Assembly (NCBI GenBank): GCA_022013695.1
Contig: JAKLPS010000032.1
Span: forward strand, 41,385-105,384
Source of the DNA: Weeksellaceae bacterium
Lineage (GTDB): Bacteria; Bacteroidota; Bacteroidia; Flavobacteriales; Weeksellaceae
Reading direction: 5' to 3'
DNA length: 64,000 nt
This document shows, piece after piece, positions 1 to 8,284 of this stretch. A program made the position numbers and the translations under genes. The notes beneath the pieces are model-generated. The model saw nothing but the letters and a program-made list of their open reading frames with translations, was not told the DNA's origin and did no database searches. The stretch's first letter is position 1. Each line of letters begins with the position of its first letter.

Positions 1-2
1 AT

Positions 3-425
3 TTTGAGTGCAAAGTGATGGAAATTAAATCTTTGGGGAATCTGGGAGGCGCTGGAAATCTCGTAATTGCAGAGATCTTCAAAATTCATATTAATGAAAA
101 ATATTTAGATGAAGCTGGAAATCTGAACCAGAAAAAATTGGATTTGGTTGCGAGATTGGGAAGTAATTTCTATTCCCGAAACAACGAAAGTAATATCTTC
201 GAAGTTCCAAAACCGCTGGTTACAAAAGGAATTGGCTACGAACGGCTTCCCGAGCCGATCAGGAAAAGCGATGTTTTTACAGGCAACGATTTGGGAATGC
301 TTGCCAATATTGAAATTTTACCAACCGGAAGTTTTTCTTCGGAAAAAGAGGTACATTTATTAGCTCAGAATTATTTAAAAAACAATGAAATCGAAAATGC
401 ATGGAAGGTTTTAAAATCTGATTGA
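3..425 (+). CDS. Flavin reductase family protein, C-terminal part (5' truncated by window edge)
   Basis: The reading frame is already open at the window edge: in frame from base 3 it reads FECKVMEIKSLGNLGG and runs to a TGA at 423-425, so the real start lies upstream and the apparent GTG/ATG at 15-20 is internal. The visible 140 residues match the C-terminal half of the split-barrel flavin reductase (DIM6/NTAB-like) proteins of about 290 aa found in Flavobacteriia, including the LGNLGGAGNLVIAEI strand. Such proteins bind FMN and reduce it with NAD(P)H or use it as a tightly bound cofactor; the substrate cannot be told. The next gene is on the other strand. The family call is from remembered sequence patterns, not a search. 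Confidence 0.72.
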   Translation, partial: FECKVMEIKSLGNLGGAGNLVIAEIFKIHINEKYLDEAGNLNQKKLDLVARLGSNFYSRNNESNIFEVPKPLVTKGIGYERLPEPIRKSDVFTGNDLGMLANIEILPTGSFSSEKEVHLLAQNYLKNNEIENAWKVLKSD

Positions 426-630
426 AAGGCTATTAAAAACTAAAACCGTCAAATGAACTATGAGAACGGAATGCTGAGTTTTAAAGGCAAAATTGTGAAG
501 AATTGAATCTAATTTCGCATCATAAAAGCCTAAAAAAAATCCTATTTTTCTCGTTTCGATATTCTTTTTTAAAAGGTTTAAATCAAAATTACAAATATTT
601 TCAACTAAAATAATAAAGCAGATTCAATGA

Positions 631-2379
631 TTAAATCAGCGTATCTCCATCCGGAGAAACCACCTGAGCCTTGTAAAGCACAGAATAATACCCATTTTTC
701 GCAAGCAATTCCTGATGTGTGCCTTCTTCCACAATCAATCCGTGATCCATCACGATGATTTTATCTGCTTTTTCAATAGTCGAAAGTCGGTGCGCAATGA
801 GAATTGAAGTTCTGTTTTTCGTGATTTTTTCCGTCGCTCTTTGGATTAATTTTTCACTTTCGTGATCGATGGAAGAAGTGGCTTCGTCTAAAATTAAAAT
901 TTTCGGGTCAGAAAGATAAGCTCTCAAAAACGATAATAATTGTCTTTGTCCTAGGGAAATTGACGATCCTCTTTCGCTCACCACATAATCGTAACCGCCA
1001 GGCAGTTGCTCGATAAATTCGTCCACCTCGATTTCTTTTGCCGCTTTTTTTATTTGTTCCAAAGTGATGTTTTCGTCGCCCAAAGTCAGGTTTTCAAAAA
1101 TACTGCCGTGGAACAGGAAAACATCCTGCAGCACCACGCCGATGTGACTTCTGAGATTATACAGTTCGTAATCTCGAATATCGATCCCGTCCAGCAATAT
1201 TTTGCCCGAGTTAATATCATATAGTCTGGTAATCAAGCTGATAATAGTAGATTTTCCAGCGCCCGTTGCGCCCACAATCGCTACCGTTTCTCCTGGATTC
1301 ACTTGGAAATTGATGCCTTTCAAAACCAATTGCTTTTCGTCATAAGCAAAATGGACGTTTTGAAATTCGATCTTTCCGTCAAAATGATTTCGTACCACCG
1401 TCCCGTTATTCGGCATTGCCTGATCTTCGTCCATGATTCCAAAAACCCGCTCTGCACCCACGATCCCGCGCTGTATATTATTAAATCGGTCCGCAATCTG
1501 CCTCAGTGGCCGGATCAGCATATTGATAAACTGGATAAAAGCAATGATGACGCCCGGCGAAGAGTGGATAAAACCGCCATAGAAAAGGATAAATCCAATG
1601 AAAAGTGAAGAAATCAGCTCTACTACCGGAAAAAACAATGAGAAGATGAAAACCGTTCTCAGCAAAGCTTTTTTCAGCTCGATATTGATCTTATCAAATT
1701 TTTTAAACTCCGCTTCCTGTCTGTTGAAGACCTGTATCAGTGTCATCCCCGCCAAGCGTTCCTGCACAAAACTGTTTTGGGTAGAAGTCCAGCTTCGCTC
1801 CAGTCCGAACGCTGTTTTCAGTCTTTTTTGAAAAATCCGCGTGATGATGACCATCAAAGGAAGAATGGCCAAAGAAATCATACTGAGATGAGTATCAACC
1901 TGGAACATCATAAAAAGAACAAAACCAATCCTCAAAATATCCCCGAAAACCATTAGAAAACCATCTGTGTAAACAGTGGCAATCGTTTCTACATCGCCAA
2001 CAGCTCTTGTCACCAAGCTTCCAATGGGCGTTTTGTCAAAAAAAGCGGTGCGGAAATAGATGAGCTTATGATACAAGCGTTCTCGGATATCTCGGATTAC
2101 ATTCTGCGAAATGAAATTGGAAAAATAAACCAGAAAAAAATTGAGAACCGTCTCACAGATGACGAGTCCGATGAAGATATAGATGTGCCTCATCAAGAGC
2201 GCTTTGTCGCGGAATTTGATGATGTCGTTATCCACCATTTGCATCGACAGATAAGGCCGATATGTAGAAACCATCGCAAGAAGAATCGAAATGAGCAGTG
2301 TGATAATAAACCACACCCGGAACTTCATCCCAATCAAAAAAAGCCTTTTAATAATTTCCCAGGTCGTTTGTTTCTTCAT
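631..2379 (-). CDS. ABC transporter, fused permease and ATP-binding protein (MsbA/MdlB-like exporter)
   Basis: A half-size ABC exporter of 582 aa. Residues about 20-310 hold six hydrophobic segments (type I exporter fold) and residues about 335-570 the nucleotide-binding domain: Walker A GATGAGKST at about 370-378, a signature SISLGQRQ at about 473-480 (the usual LSGGQ is SLGQ here), Walker B ILILDEA at about 494-500 and the switch His near 530. It would work as a dimer in the inner membrane and export a lipid, peptide or drug. The start is placed at the ATG at 2379 (MKKQTTWEI) because the 16 extra codons upstream are polar and not typical of the family. It ends about 100 bp from truA and is read in the same direction. 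The substrate is unknown. Confidence 0.9.
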   Translation of the reverse strand: MKKQTTWEIIKRLFLIGMKFRVWFIITLLISILLAMVSTYRPYLSMQMVDNDIIKFRDKALLMRHIYIFIGLVICETVLNFFLVYFSNFISQNVIRDIRERLYHKLIYFRTAFFDKTPIGSLVTRAVGDVETIATVYTDGFLMVFGDILRIGFVLFMMFQVDTHLSMISLAILPLMVIITRIFQKRLKTAFGLERSWTSTQNSFVQERLAGMTLIQVFNRQEAEFKKFDKINIELKKALLRTVFIFSLFFPVVELISSLFIGFILFYGGFIHSSPGVIIAFIQFINMLIRPLRQIADRFNNIQRGIVGAERVFGIMDEDQAMPNNGTVVRNHFDGKIEFQNVHFAYDEKQLVLKGINFQVNPGETVAIVGATGAGKSTIISLITRLYDINSGKILLDGIDIRDYELYNLRSHIGVVLQDVFLFHGSIFENLTLGDENITLEQIKKAAKEIEVDEFIEQLPGGYDYVVSERGSSISLGQRQLLSFLRAYLSDPKILILDEATSSIDHESEKLIQRATEKITKNRTSILIAHRLSTIEKADKIIVMDHGLIVEEGTHQELLAKNGYYSVLYKAQVVSPDGDTLI

Positions 2380-2476
2380 ACTTAATTTTAGTTCCAATAG
2401 ATTTTCACTGTCAGAAAATCTCAGCAAAAATAGGACTTTAAAATTTTAAACTTTCAGATCTTCATCGAAATCTGTA

Positions 2477-3211
2477 TTAAAAATCATAGCCAACATCTAC
2501 CAAAAATAAGCCTTGCGCCGGCGCAGAAACACCAGCAGAGGTTCGGGATTGGTCTTCAATTATTTTGCGGAGATCGTTGGGCTGCAGTTTTCCCGTTCCA
2601 ATCTCGACCATTGTTCCTACGATAGCCCTTACCATATTTCTCAAAAATCGGTCAGCAGAAATTGTGAATTGCAGTTGATTTCCCGCTTGTTCCCATTCTG
2701 CTTTGTATATTTTGCAAATATTGGTTTTGTTGTCCGAATGGAGTTTGGCAAAACTGCTGAAATCCTCGTATTCCAGCAGGATTTTGCTGGCATAGTTCAT
2801 TGCGTCGATATTCAATGGTTTCTGACGCCAAGCTTGCCACGACGAATGCGCCGAAAATGGATCTTTTTTTTGAGAAATATAATATTCGTATGTCCGGCAA
2901 GTGGCGCTGAATCTGGCGTGCATATCACCGGCCACGGGGAAAATCCGCTTGATCGCGATGCTTTCAGGCAAAAAAGAATTGAGCTGATAAACCAAATTTT
3001 CTCCAAAATTTTGATCGGTCTCGAAATGGGCAAACATTTTCTTGGCGTGTACGCCCGTATCCGTTCGGCCGGCTCCTGTGGTTTTTATCGGTTCACGAAG
3101 AATGGTTGACAATGCTTTTTCCAATTCTTCCTGTACAGAAATCTGATTGGGCTGGATTTGGTAGCCAAAAAAAGAAGAACCATCGTAAGCAAATTCTATA
3201 AAATATCTCAT
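2477..3211 (-). CDS. truA: tRNA pseudouridine(38-40) synthase TruA
   Basis: This 244-aa protein converts uridines 38-40 of the tRNA anticodon stem-loop to pseudouridine. The catalytic motif GRTDTGVHA is at residues 48-56 with the nucleophilic aspartate at 51; RFLRNMVRAIVGTMVEIG near residues 187-205 is the conserved C-terminal RNA-binding segment. Length matches the family (240-270 aa). It starts at ATG 3211 and is divergent from the small membrane-protein gene at 3293, leaving an 81-bp shared upstream region. It is followed in the same direction by the ABC exporter after about 100 bp. Confidence 0.96.
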   Translation of the reverse strand: MRYFIEFAYDGSSFFGYQIQPNQISVQEELEKALSTILREPIKTTGAGRTDTGVHAKKMFAHFETDQNFGENLVYQLNSFLPESIAIKRIFPVAGDMHARFSATCRTYEYYISQKKDPFSAHSSWQAWRQKPLNIDAMNYASKILLEYEDFSSFAKLHSDNKTNICKIYKAEWEQAGNQLQFTISADRFLRNMVRAIVGTMVEIGTGKLQPNDLRKIIEDQSRTSAGVSAPAQGLFLVDVGYDF

Positions 3212-3292
3212 CTCGGGTGTAAATTTCCTGCTTTTTTTTTAATTATCAAGAAATTCTTAATTCGTAAATTCGTGGTTCTAAAATCGTGATAA

Positions 3293-3595
3293 ATGAAACC
3301 GATCAAACGCAACAAACTATCCGACCCAACAGAATTCGTCAAACTGATGGTCATTATCTTTGTGTTGGTTTCTGTTTTTCTCTTCAGCCAAGACAGATCG
3401 GATGGGCAGATAATCATCAATTTTTTTGTTTTGCTCATTTTATTTTTTATTTTACAATTCGTTTTTGTCATGATGTACAAAAAGGGCGTCAAAACGTTGG
3501 CTTTTTGGTTGTTGATTTTGATAGCAGTGATCGGCATTTTGTCTGCCATTGCCGTGTGGTATTTTTTAAAATATGGCGTGCGCTTTCGGCTTTAA
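3293..3595 (+). CDS. Small membrane protein of unknown function
   Basis: A 100-aa protein with a basic N-terminus (MKPIKRNKLSD) and three likely membrane segments, about residues 17-33, 44-62 and 69-91. I do not recognise a family. The gene lies 20 bp before the phosphoesterase gene at 3616 in the same direction, so both are probably transcribed from the truA-divergent region. The hydrophobic pattern and operon position support a real gene; a reading frame shadowing it on the opposite strand lacks such features. Confidence 0.7.
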   Translation: MKPIKRNKLSDPTEFVKLMVIIFVLVSVFLFSQDRSDGQIIINFFVLLILFFILQFVFVMMYKKGVKTLAFWLLILIAVIGILSAIAVWYFLKYGVRFRL

Positions 3596-3615
3596 CAGAT
3601 TTCTATTTTTTCTAA

Positions 3616-4110
3616 ATGAAACGCATTCTACTTTTATCGGACACGCATTCTTACCTCGATGACAGGATTCTCGATTATACGGCTGATGCCGATGAAATCT
3701 GGCATTGCGGAGATTTTGGAAGTATGGAAGTTGTTGAAGCTCTGGAAAAAAACAAACCATTGCTGGGCGTTTTCGGAAATATTGATGAAGCCAAAATCAG
3801 AACCATTTTTCCGGAAATTCTCAGTTTCCAATGCGAAGAGGTGGCAGTTTTGATGATTCATATTGGCGGCTATCCCGGCCGGTATTCGGCTTTAGCAAGG
3901 CAGGAAATAGCGGACAAGAAGCCGAAATTGTTCATTTCCGGTCATTCCCACATTCTGAAAGCGATGTACGACAAGAAGAATGATCTCCTGCATCTCAATC
4001 CGGGCGCTTGCGGCAAAGTGGGCTGGCACCAGGTACGAACGATGATGCGGTTTACGATTTATAAAAATGAGATCAGAGATCTGGAAGTTATAGAATTAGG
4101 AGCAAAATAA
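3616..4110 (+). CDS. YfcE/MJ0936-type metallophosphoesterase
   Basis: A 164-aa calcineurin-like phosphoesterase. All metal-binding motifs are visible: D9-T-H11, G32-D33, G54-N55, H82 and GHSH at 109-112. Proteins of this size in the family are dinuclear-metal phosphodiesterases acting on small model phosphodiesters in vitro; the physiological substrate is not known. It is cytoplasmic (no signal peptide). It sits 20 bp after the small membrane protein and 2 bp before the Smr-domain gene, so it is clearly part of an operon. Confidence 0.92.
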   Translation: MKRILLLSDTHSYLDDRILDYTADADEIWHCGDFGSMEVVEALEKNKPLLGVFGNIDEAKIRTIFPEILSFQCEEVAVLMIHIGGYPGRYSALARQEIADKKPKLFISGHSHILKAMYDKKNDLLHLNPGACGKVGWHQVRTMMRFTIYKNEIRDLEVIELGAK

Positions 4111-4112
4111 AC

Positions 4113-4607
4113 ATGAAAATAGGAGACAAAGTATCTGTCGTCGATGATGTTTTGAAAGGAACTGTGTTGAAAATGAGGGCCAATCTGGTGACAATTGAGG
4201 ATGAACACGGCTTTAAGTATGATTTTCCGAAAAATCAGTTATCGGTGCTCGATTCCGCATTTTATGAGAATTCTGCTGTCATCAGAAAAAGCGAGACCTC
4301 CAAAGCTATTTCAAAAAAGCACAACAAAAAGCCTTTAAAATTGGATCTTCATTTTCAATCGATAGTTAAAAATCCTTCGGATTACGATGCTTTCGAAAGA
4401 TTGACGATCCAAAAAGAAAAACTGCTGGAAACCATTGATTTCTGCAGAAAAAATAACGTCAAAAATTTGGAAATCATCCACGGCATCGGCGATGGCGTTT
4501 TGCAGAAGATGGTCTATGGTATTTTGGAAGGATTATCAAATGTTGAATATGATGAACACGGCTTTTTCTATCACGAATCGGGCAAAGTGGAACTCCGATT
4601 TTTATAA
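4113..4607 (+). CDS. Smr-domain protein (MutS2 C-terminal-like)
   Basis: A 164-aa protein. Residues about 1-45 form a small beta-rich domain (KVSVVDDVLKGTVLKM) like the KOW-like segment before the Smr domain of MutS2. The Smr domain follows from about residue 75 with LDLH at 77-80 and HGIGDG at 123-128, the two signatures of this putative nuclease or RNA-processing fold. The MutS ATPase part is absent, so this is a stand-alone Smr protein as often found in Flavobacteriia. It begins 2 bp after the phosphoesterase stop codon, which implies translational coupling. Confidence 0.87.
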   Translation: MKIGDKVSVVDDVLKGTVLKMRANLVTIEDEHGFKYDFPKNQLSVLDSAFYENSAVIRKSETSKAISKKHNKKPLKLDLHFQSIVKNPSDYDAFERLTIQKEKLLETIDFCRKNNVKNLEIIHGIGDGVLQKMVYGILEGLSNVEYDEHGFFYHESGKVELRFL

Positions 4608-4656
4608 TCCGATTTGGCAGGAATATTGAACGTTAAAAAAAAAACACCGACACAAA

Positions 4657-5058
4657 ATGGCAGAAAACATGTTTACATTAGCCCAAATAGAAGCCGCCCA
4701 TTCCAATGTCCAAAGCGGAAAAGACTTCCCAGAATTTGCAAAAAAGATCAAAGAAATGGGCGTTTCCAGCGTGGAGACCTTCGTGGAGGATGGCTCAACA
4801 ACTTATTATGGAATGGACGGTTCACAAGTGACTTCCGCGCAGCAATATGCGCCGTTGCTGATTTTTGGACTTGTAAATCCAGAAAAGTTTTTAGCAGATC
4901 TCCGACATCACCAGCAGGGATATTCAGACTTTTTCCAGTTTTGCAAAGACTGCTCAGATAGCGGCATTTACAAGTGGGTAGTAGATCTTGGAGCAAAAAC
5001 CTGCACTTATTTCGATTCCCAAGGAAATCATATTTTTGAAGAAAAAATCCCGGATTAA
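4657..5058 (+). CDS. DUF1398 family protein (YbcV-like)
   Basis: A 133-aa cytoplasmic protein beginning MAENMFTLAQIEAAHSNVQS; this N-terminus, the GVSSVETFVEDGSTTYYG stretch and the C-terminal MVDLGAKTCTYFD-like end (here WVVDLGAKTCTYFDSQG) fit the DUF1398/YbcV family of about 130 aa. Function is unknown. It is 49 bp downstream of the Smr gene in the same direction and converges with yqgE, whose stop is 63 bp away. Confidence 0.8.
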   Translation: MAENMFTLAQIEAAHSNVQSGKDFPEFAKKIKEMGVSSVETFVEDGSTTYYGMDGSQVTSAQQYAPLLIFGLVNPEKFLADLRHHQQGYSDFFQFCKDCSDSGIYKWVVDLGAKTCTYFDSQGNHIFEEKIPD

Positions 5059-5121
5059 TTTGGGATTTTATTTGATAATGACATAAAAAAGTCGAATGCG
5101 TTTTGTGGAGAATTTCTTACT

Positions 5122-5670
5122 CTAATTGAGCGAGACATCTTCTGGCGCATTGGCCCAAAGCAAAAATTCGCCGCCCAAATTCTGCATAATATTTTTCCAA
5201 AGCCCCTGGTCATTAGGCAAGGTGTAATCCAAATTATAAACATCGACCACTGTCCACATTTTCCTTTGCAGCTCGCCCTCCAGCTGCATACTCGCCCAGC
5301 CAGAATATCCAGAGAAAACCTTCATTTCCGCCGTATCTACTTCCCCGTTGATGATCGCAGAAACCACCGAATCAATGTCCTCCGTGAGATAATATTCTTG
5401 GTTGATTTCGACAAATTCCCCCGTTATTTTGGCACCTTTCAGGATGAAATATATTCTTTCCTGCTCCACGGGTCCGCCTTCGTAGAGCTCCACAGGGAAA
5501 CCGAGAATATTCAGCAGTTTGGAACTCTTATTCTGGTTTTTCTTATTGAGGATCAGACCAAACGCGCCATTCTCGTTGTGATCGACGATCAGAACAACCG
5601 AACGGGAAAATATATCGCCCGAAATGTCCGGAGTCGATATCAAAACTTTACCTTTATAAAAGTAATTCAT
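5122..5670 (-). CDS. yqgE: YqgE/AlgH family protein
   Basis: A 182-aa protein starting MNYFYKGKVLISTPDISGD with SVVLIVDHNENGAFGLILNK following, the hallmark N-terminus of the YqgE/AlgH family (about 185 aa). The family's biochemical role is unresolved; AlgH was first linked to alginate regulation in Pseudomonas. The ATG at 5670 is preceded on the minus strand by TAGATTTG with only 4 nt between, so the transcript may have no leader. It is divergent from pdxH across a 420-bp gap. Confidence 0.93.
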   Translation of the reverse strand: MNYFYKGKVLISTPDISGDIFSRSVVLIVDHNENGAFGLILNKKNQNKSSKLLNILGFPVELYEGGPVEQERIYFILKGAKITGEFVEINQEYYLTEDIDSVVSAIINGEVDTAEMKVFSGYSGWASMQLEGELQRKMWTVVDVYNLDYTLPNDQGLWKNIMQNLGGEFLLWANAPEDVSLN

Positions 5671-5674
5671 CTAT

Positions 5675-5682
5675 CAAATCTA
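5675..5682 (-). promoter_or_regulatory. TANNTTTG promoter box of yqgE, 4 nt before ATG
   Basis: On the minus strand TAGATTTG is followed by ATAG and then the yqgE ATG. The box matches the Bacteroidota -7 element exactly; I see no clear TTTG at -33. With transcription normally starting a few nt after the box, the mRNA would begin at or next to the start codon. Confidence 0.5.
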
Positions 5683-6042
5683 TAAAAAAATATTTTTTTT
5701 GAAAAGAATTTGAATTGAAATTTACGTTAAATTTACACTGATTAAAATTATTTTGGCAGCTTGATTAGTCTTCCGCTCCCCATCTTTTCTGCCGACGGTT
5801 TAGTTGAGCTGAGCGTCATCACAAGCAAAAAAAGATTTCCCTTCAAACCTAACAAAGTGGTTCATCGATTCAAATATAAAAATAGAAAGGATGAGATCTG
5901 CCTGGCTGCAGCTGCGCAAAGCTCAAGATTTGTCTTTCAGTTTAAACATTGATTAAAATTTTAGTTTTTTCTTGGATAAGTTATAGTTTATGCTGAGCTT
6001 ACAGAAGTAACTTTGTGAATATAAAGTGGCTAGTATCAAAAA

Positions 6043-6060
6043 AACTTTGCGAACTTTGCG
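6043..6060 (+). repeat. Tandem AACTTTGCG repeat upstream of pdxH
   Basis: Two perfect head-to-tail copies of AACTTTGCG, with AACTTTGTG at 6009-6017 as a weaker third copy. The first copy supplies a TTTG at 6046-6049 that lies 17 nt before TAAATTTC (6067-6074), one base off the TANNTTTG box, so the repeat may double as the -33 element of pdxH. Similar repeats are, from memory, frequent between genes in Chryseobacterium. Confidence 0.5.
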
Positions 6061-6090
6061 GTTACATAAATTTCAGAATTTTCAAATGAA

Positions 6091-6744
6091 ATGAACAACT
6101 CAGAAAACCTCCACAGTAAAAGAAGAATCTACGAAAAATCCCAACTCATAGAATCGGAGATAAAGGAAACCCCCATCGAGCAATTCCGAGATTGGTTTTT
6201 GGATGCGGAAAATGCGCCGGAAGTCTCCGAAGCCAACGCAATGGCTATCTCAACCGTGGAAAAAGATGGCTGTCCAAGAACAAGAATGGTTTTGCTCAAA
6301 TCCTACAATGGCGAGGGCTTTATTTTTTACACCAATTACGACAGCCGAAAAGGAAAATCAATCGAAAATACGCACCAAGCCTGTCTCAATTTTTTTTGGC
6401 CAAGTCTGGAAAGGCAAATCATCATCAAAGCCCACGTCGAAAAAATTGCCGAGCATCTCAGCGATGGCTATTTCCATTCTCGTCCGAAAGGCAGCCAGCT
6501 GGGCGCAGTTGTTTCTCCTCAAAGTCAAGAAATTCCGAATCGCGATTTTCTCGAAAATAAACTGAAAGACCTCGAAAAAGAATACGAAAACAAAGACGTT
6601 CCAAGACCAGAGAATTGGGGTGGTTACATCGCAAAACCCTACGAAATGGAATTCTGGCAAGGCCGACCAAACCGGCTCCACGATAGAGTTCTTTACACTT
6701 TAGAAGATCACATCGATTGGAAAATCTCAAGATTGGCGCCTTAA
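6091..6744 (+). CDS. pdxH: Pyridoxamine 5'-phosphate oxidase
   Basis: A 217-aa FMN-dependent oxidase making pyridoxal 5'-phosphate from pyridoxine or pyridoxamine 5'-phosphate. Family marks are PRTRMVLLKSYNGEGFIFYTNYDSRKG-like FMN-binding sequence (about residues 68-95), the SRPKGSQLGA segment at about 131-140, WGGYIAKPYEMEFWQG near 171-186 and the C-terminal RLHDRVLYT...WKISRLAP ending that contacts substrate. Start at ATG 6091. It ends 29 bp from the class IV aminotransferase, with which it converges; both concern PLP chemistry. Confidence 0.96.
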   Translation: MNNSENLHSKRRIYEKSQLIESEIKETPIEQFRDWFLDAENAPEVSEANAMAISTVEKDGCPRTRMVLLKSYNGEGFIFYTNYDSRKGKSIENTHQACLNFFWPSLERQIIIKAHVEKIAEHLSDGYFHSRPKGSQLGAVVSPQSQEIPNRDFLENKLKDLEKEYENKDVPRPENWGGYIAKPYEMEFWQGRPNRLHDRVLYTLEDHIDWKISRLAP

Positions 6745-6773
6745 ATTGTCAGTAATTTAGCCGAAATCTGATT

Positions 6774-7589
6774 TTATTTCGCTGGGTCAAAGGATTCAGC
6801 CCACTTCTGAACCATCTCAGAAAACCGCTTATTGTCGAAGGTTTTGTTCCGGATTTTGGAAACTGAATGCACGCCTTTTTCGTCTGAAATTCTTAAGATT
6901 TCGTCTGCTTTTTGCGATTCGAAAGCGATGATTTCTGCTTCTTCTATTTCACCCAGTTTATTTTTATGGATGAAAGTGATGAAATTTTCCATCAAAGGCG
7001 AAATGTACGCGCCTTCCGTTTGTTTTGGAATTTTGATGACATTATCCTGAAGAAATAAAAGGTTTCCGAAGATACTTCTGGCGATTTTTTTGTTTGGATT
7101 GAGGAGAATTACGTCGTCCAAATCATTTTCTTTTGCGTAGATTTGGGCATAAATATTTTCTGGAGAATGAAGTCTGATATTACTTAGGAGATTAGCATTC
7201 ACATTGATTTCCTTTATCAAATCCAACTCCACATGGCCTTGGATTTTCAAAACATCCTGCATTTCGTCCACTTCAAAAAAGAAAGCCGTCTCCGATTTTG
7301 CCAAAGGCTTTTCGTCCTGCTTTCTGTAAGCCAGCAATTGGACGATTCCGTTCGGAATGCCATTCGATAACACTTCACTTTGAAAAAGTTCCTGGAAAAA
7401 TTCCAAAGTGTAAGTCAAAGGAATGTTCAATCTCATCTTTCGCATCGAAGCCATCAAGAAGAAATAAGATTCCTCGGCCATTATGATTTGCCCATTTCGG
7501 ATAAAAAATGAGACCCAAACCGAATCGCCAAAAAGGAAAGACCGATTCAGTAATTGTAACTGGTCTGATGTGTAAACTATCTTATGCAT
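6774..7589 (-). CDS. Class IV PLP-dependent aminotransferase/lyase (PabC-like)
   Basis: About 271 aa. Its NRSFLFGDSVWVSFFIRNGQI near the N-terminus is the family's variant of the FGDGVFET region, and the overall layout fits fold-type IV enzymes such as aminodeoxychorismate lyase (PabC) or branched-chain/D-amino acid aminotransferase. Substrate-specific motifs are weak, and divergence is high, so the reaction is not assigned. The start is placed at ATG 7589 (MHKIVYTSDQLQLL); thirteen further in-frame codons upstream are hydrophobic and unlikely to be family sequence. It is 47 bp downstream of the START-like gene, same direction. Confidence 0.82.
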   Translation of the reverse strand: MHKIVYTSDQLQLLNRSFLFGDSVWVSFFIRNGQIIMAEESYFFLMASMRKMRLNIPLTYTLEFFQELFQSEVLSNGIPNGIVQLLAYRKQDEKPLAKSETAFFFEVDEMQDVLKIQGHVELDLIKEINVNANLLSNIRLHSPENIYAQIYAKENDLDDVILLNPNKKIARSIFGNLLFLQDNVIKIPKQTEGAYISPLMENFITFIHKNKLGEIEEAEIIAFESQKADEILRISDEKGVHSVSKIRNKTFDNKRFSEMVQKWAESFDPAK

Positions 7590-7636
7590 CGTTGAATATA
7601 AAAAAATAATGAACGATAAATCGTCCATCCATTATT

Positions 7637-8023
7637 TTAAGAAGCACCTAATTTAAGTTGTAGATTTTCTATCAGATTTTCCCAATAGAGTCTGTTTTCT
7701 TCTTCGTCGCCAGGCTCGCAAAAGTCGGTAATGTTCAGAGAAAGATCCTCTGTAATCTCGTCTATAACGATGGAAAGTTCGAAGAAATATTTGGTGCCTT
7801 CGTCTTCTTCCCAGCGGAATCGGACAAAGCTCTCTGGCTTGTATCGGATGAGCGTTGCCTTCTCAGCAGGACCACTTCCCCAACTGAAGAAAAAATCATC
7901 GCCCCGCTCTACTACATCTTCCGCAAACCATTCTGATAATCCTTCTGCACTTGCCAAATACTCGTACAAAATCTCGGAGAGACAATGCATATTGTATTCG
8001 TACTGAACTTTCGTTTTCGCCAT
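7637..8023 (-). CDS. START-like domain protein (AHSA1/SRPBCC-like)
   Basis: A 128-aa cytoplasmic protein starting MAKTKVQYEYNMHC at ATG 8023; an in-frame TTG two codons upstream is less likely. The YEYLASAEGLSEWFAEDV segment, beta-strand alternation (VRFRWEEDEGTKYFFELSIV) and C-terminal helix fit the small START-like helix-grip fold that binds hydrophobic ligands, a family annotated in Flavobacteriia as START-like domain protein. It precedes the class IV aminotransferase in the same direction, a pairing I recall as common in this class. Ligand unknown. Confidence 0.8.
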   Translation of the reverse strand: MAKTKVQYEYNMHCLSEILYEYLASAEGLSEWFAEDVVERGDDFFFSWGSGPAEKATLIRYKPESFVRFRWEEDEGTKYFFELSIVIDEITEDLSLNITDFCEPGDEEENRLYWENLIENLQLKLGAS

Positions 8024-8284
8024 ATTCAAATTCTAATTGTGGCGCAATATATAAATTAATTTTTTATTTGCAAATCAAAAGGTCTATGGAAATTGAAAAT
8101 TTATAGAGAAATAATGTATGATTGTTATTAGCCGATTTCAAACGCGATAGAAAGGCAGCTAATAACTATTATTTGGGCAAGTTAATCCGCCAAGTTTTTG
8201 CTGAAGCGTTTCCAATCCTGATACCCAAGATTTCACTTTTATAAATTTTAAGCACAAGCAAAAAAGGAGCTAAGGCAAATCAAT

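Larger units (their letters stand above)
5671..6090. other. 420-bp non-coding gap between divergent yqgE and pdxH
   Basis: No convincing gene is present; one short frame starting with TTG at 5761 has no family character and lies in low-complexity sequence. The left end carries the yqgE promoter box. The right end carries a tandem repeat of AACTTTGCG (6043-6051 and 6052-6060) with a diverged third copy AACTTTGTG at 6009-6017. The middle has locally higher GC (for example CTGCAGCTGCGCAAAGCTC near 5914) and looks like a decayed intergenic repeat. Confidence 0.5.

Noticed and set aside
453..506. 17-codon frame after the flavin reductase gene
   Set aside because: Too short, no promoter or conserved feature seen.
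2513..3109. Open frame antisense to truA (198 codons)
   Set aside because: Mirrors a well-conserved TruA; no start context or domain.
5761..5952. TTG-started frame in the yqgE-pdxH gap
   Set aside because: Rare start, repetitive Lys/Arg content, inside a decayed repeat region, no family.
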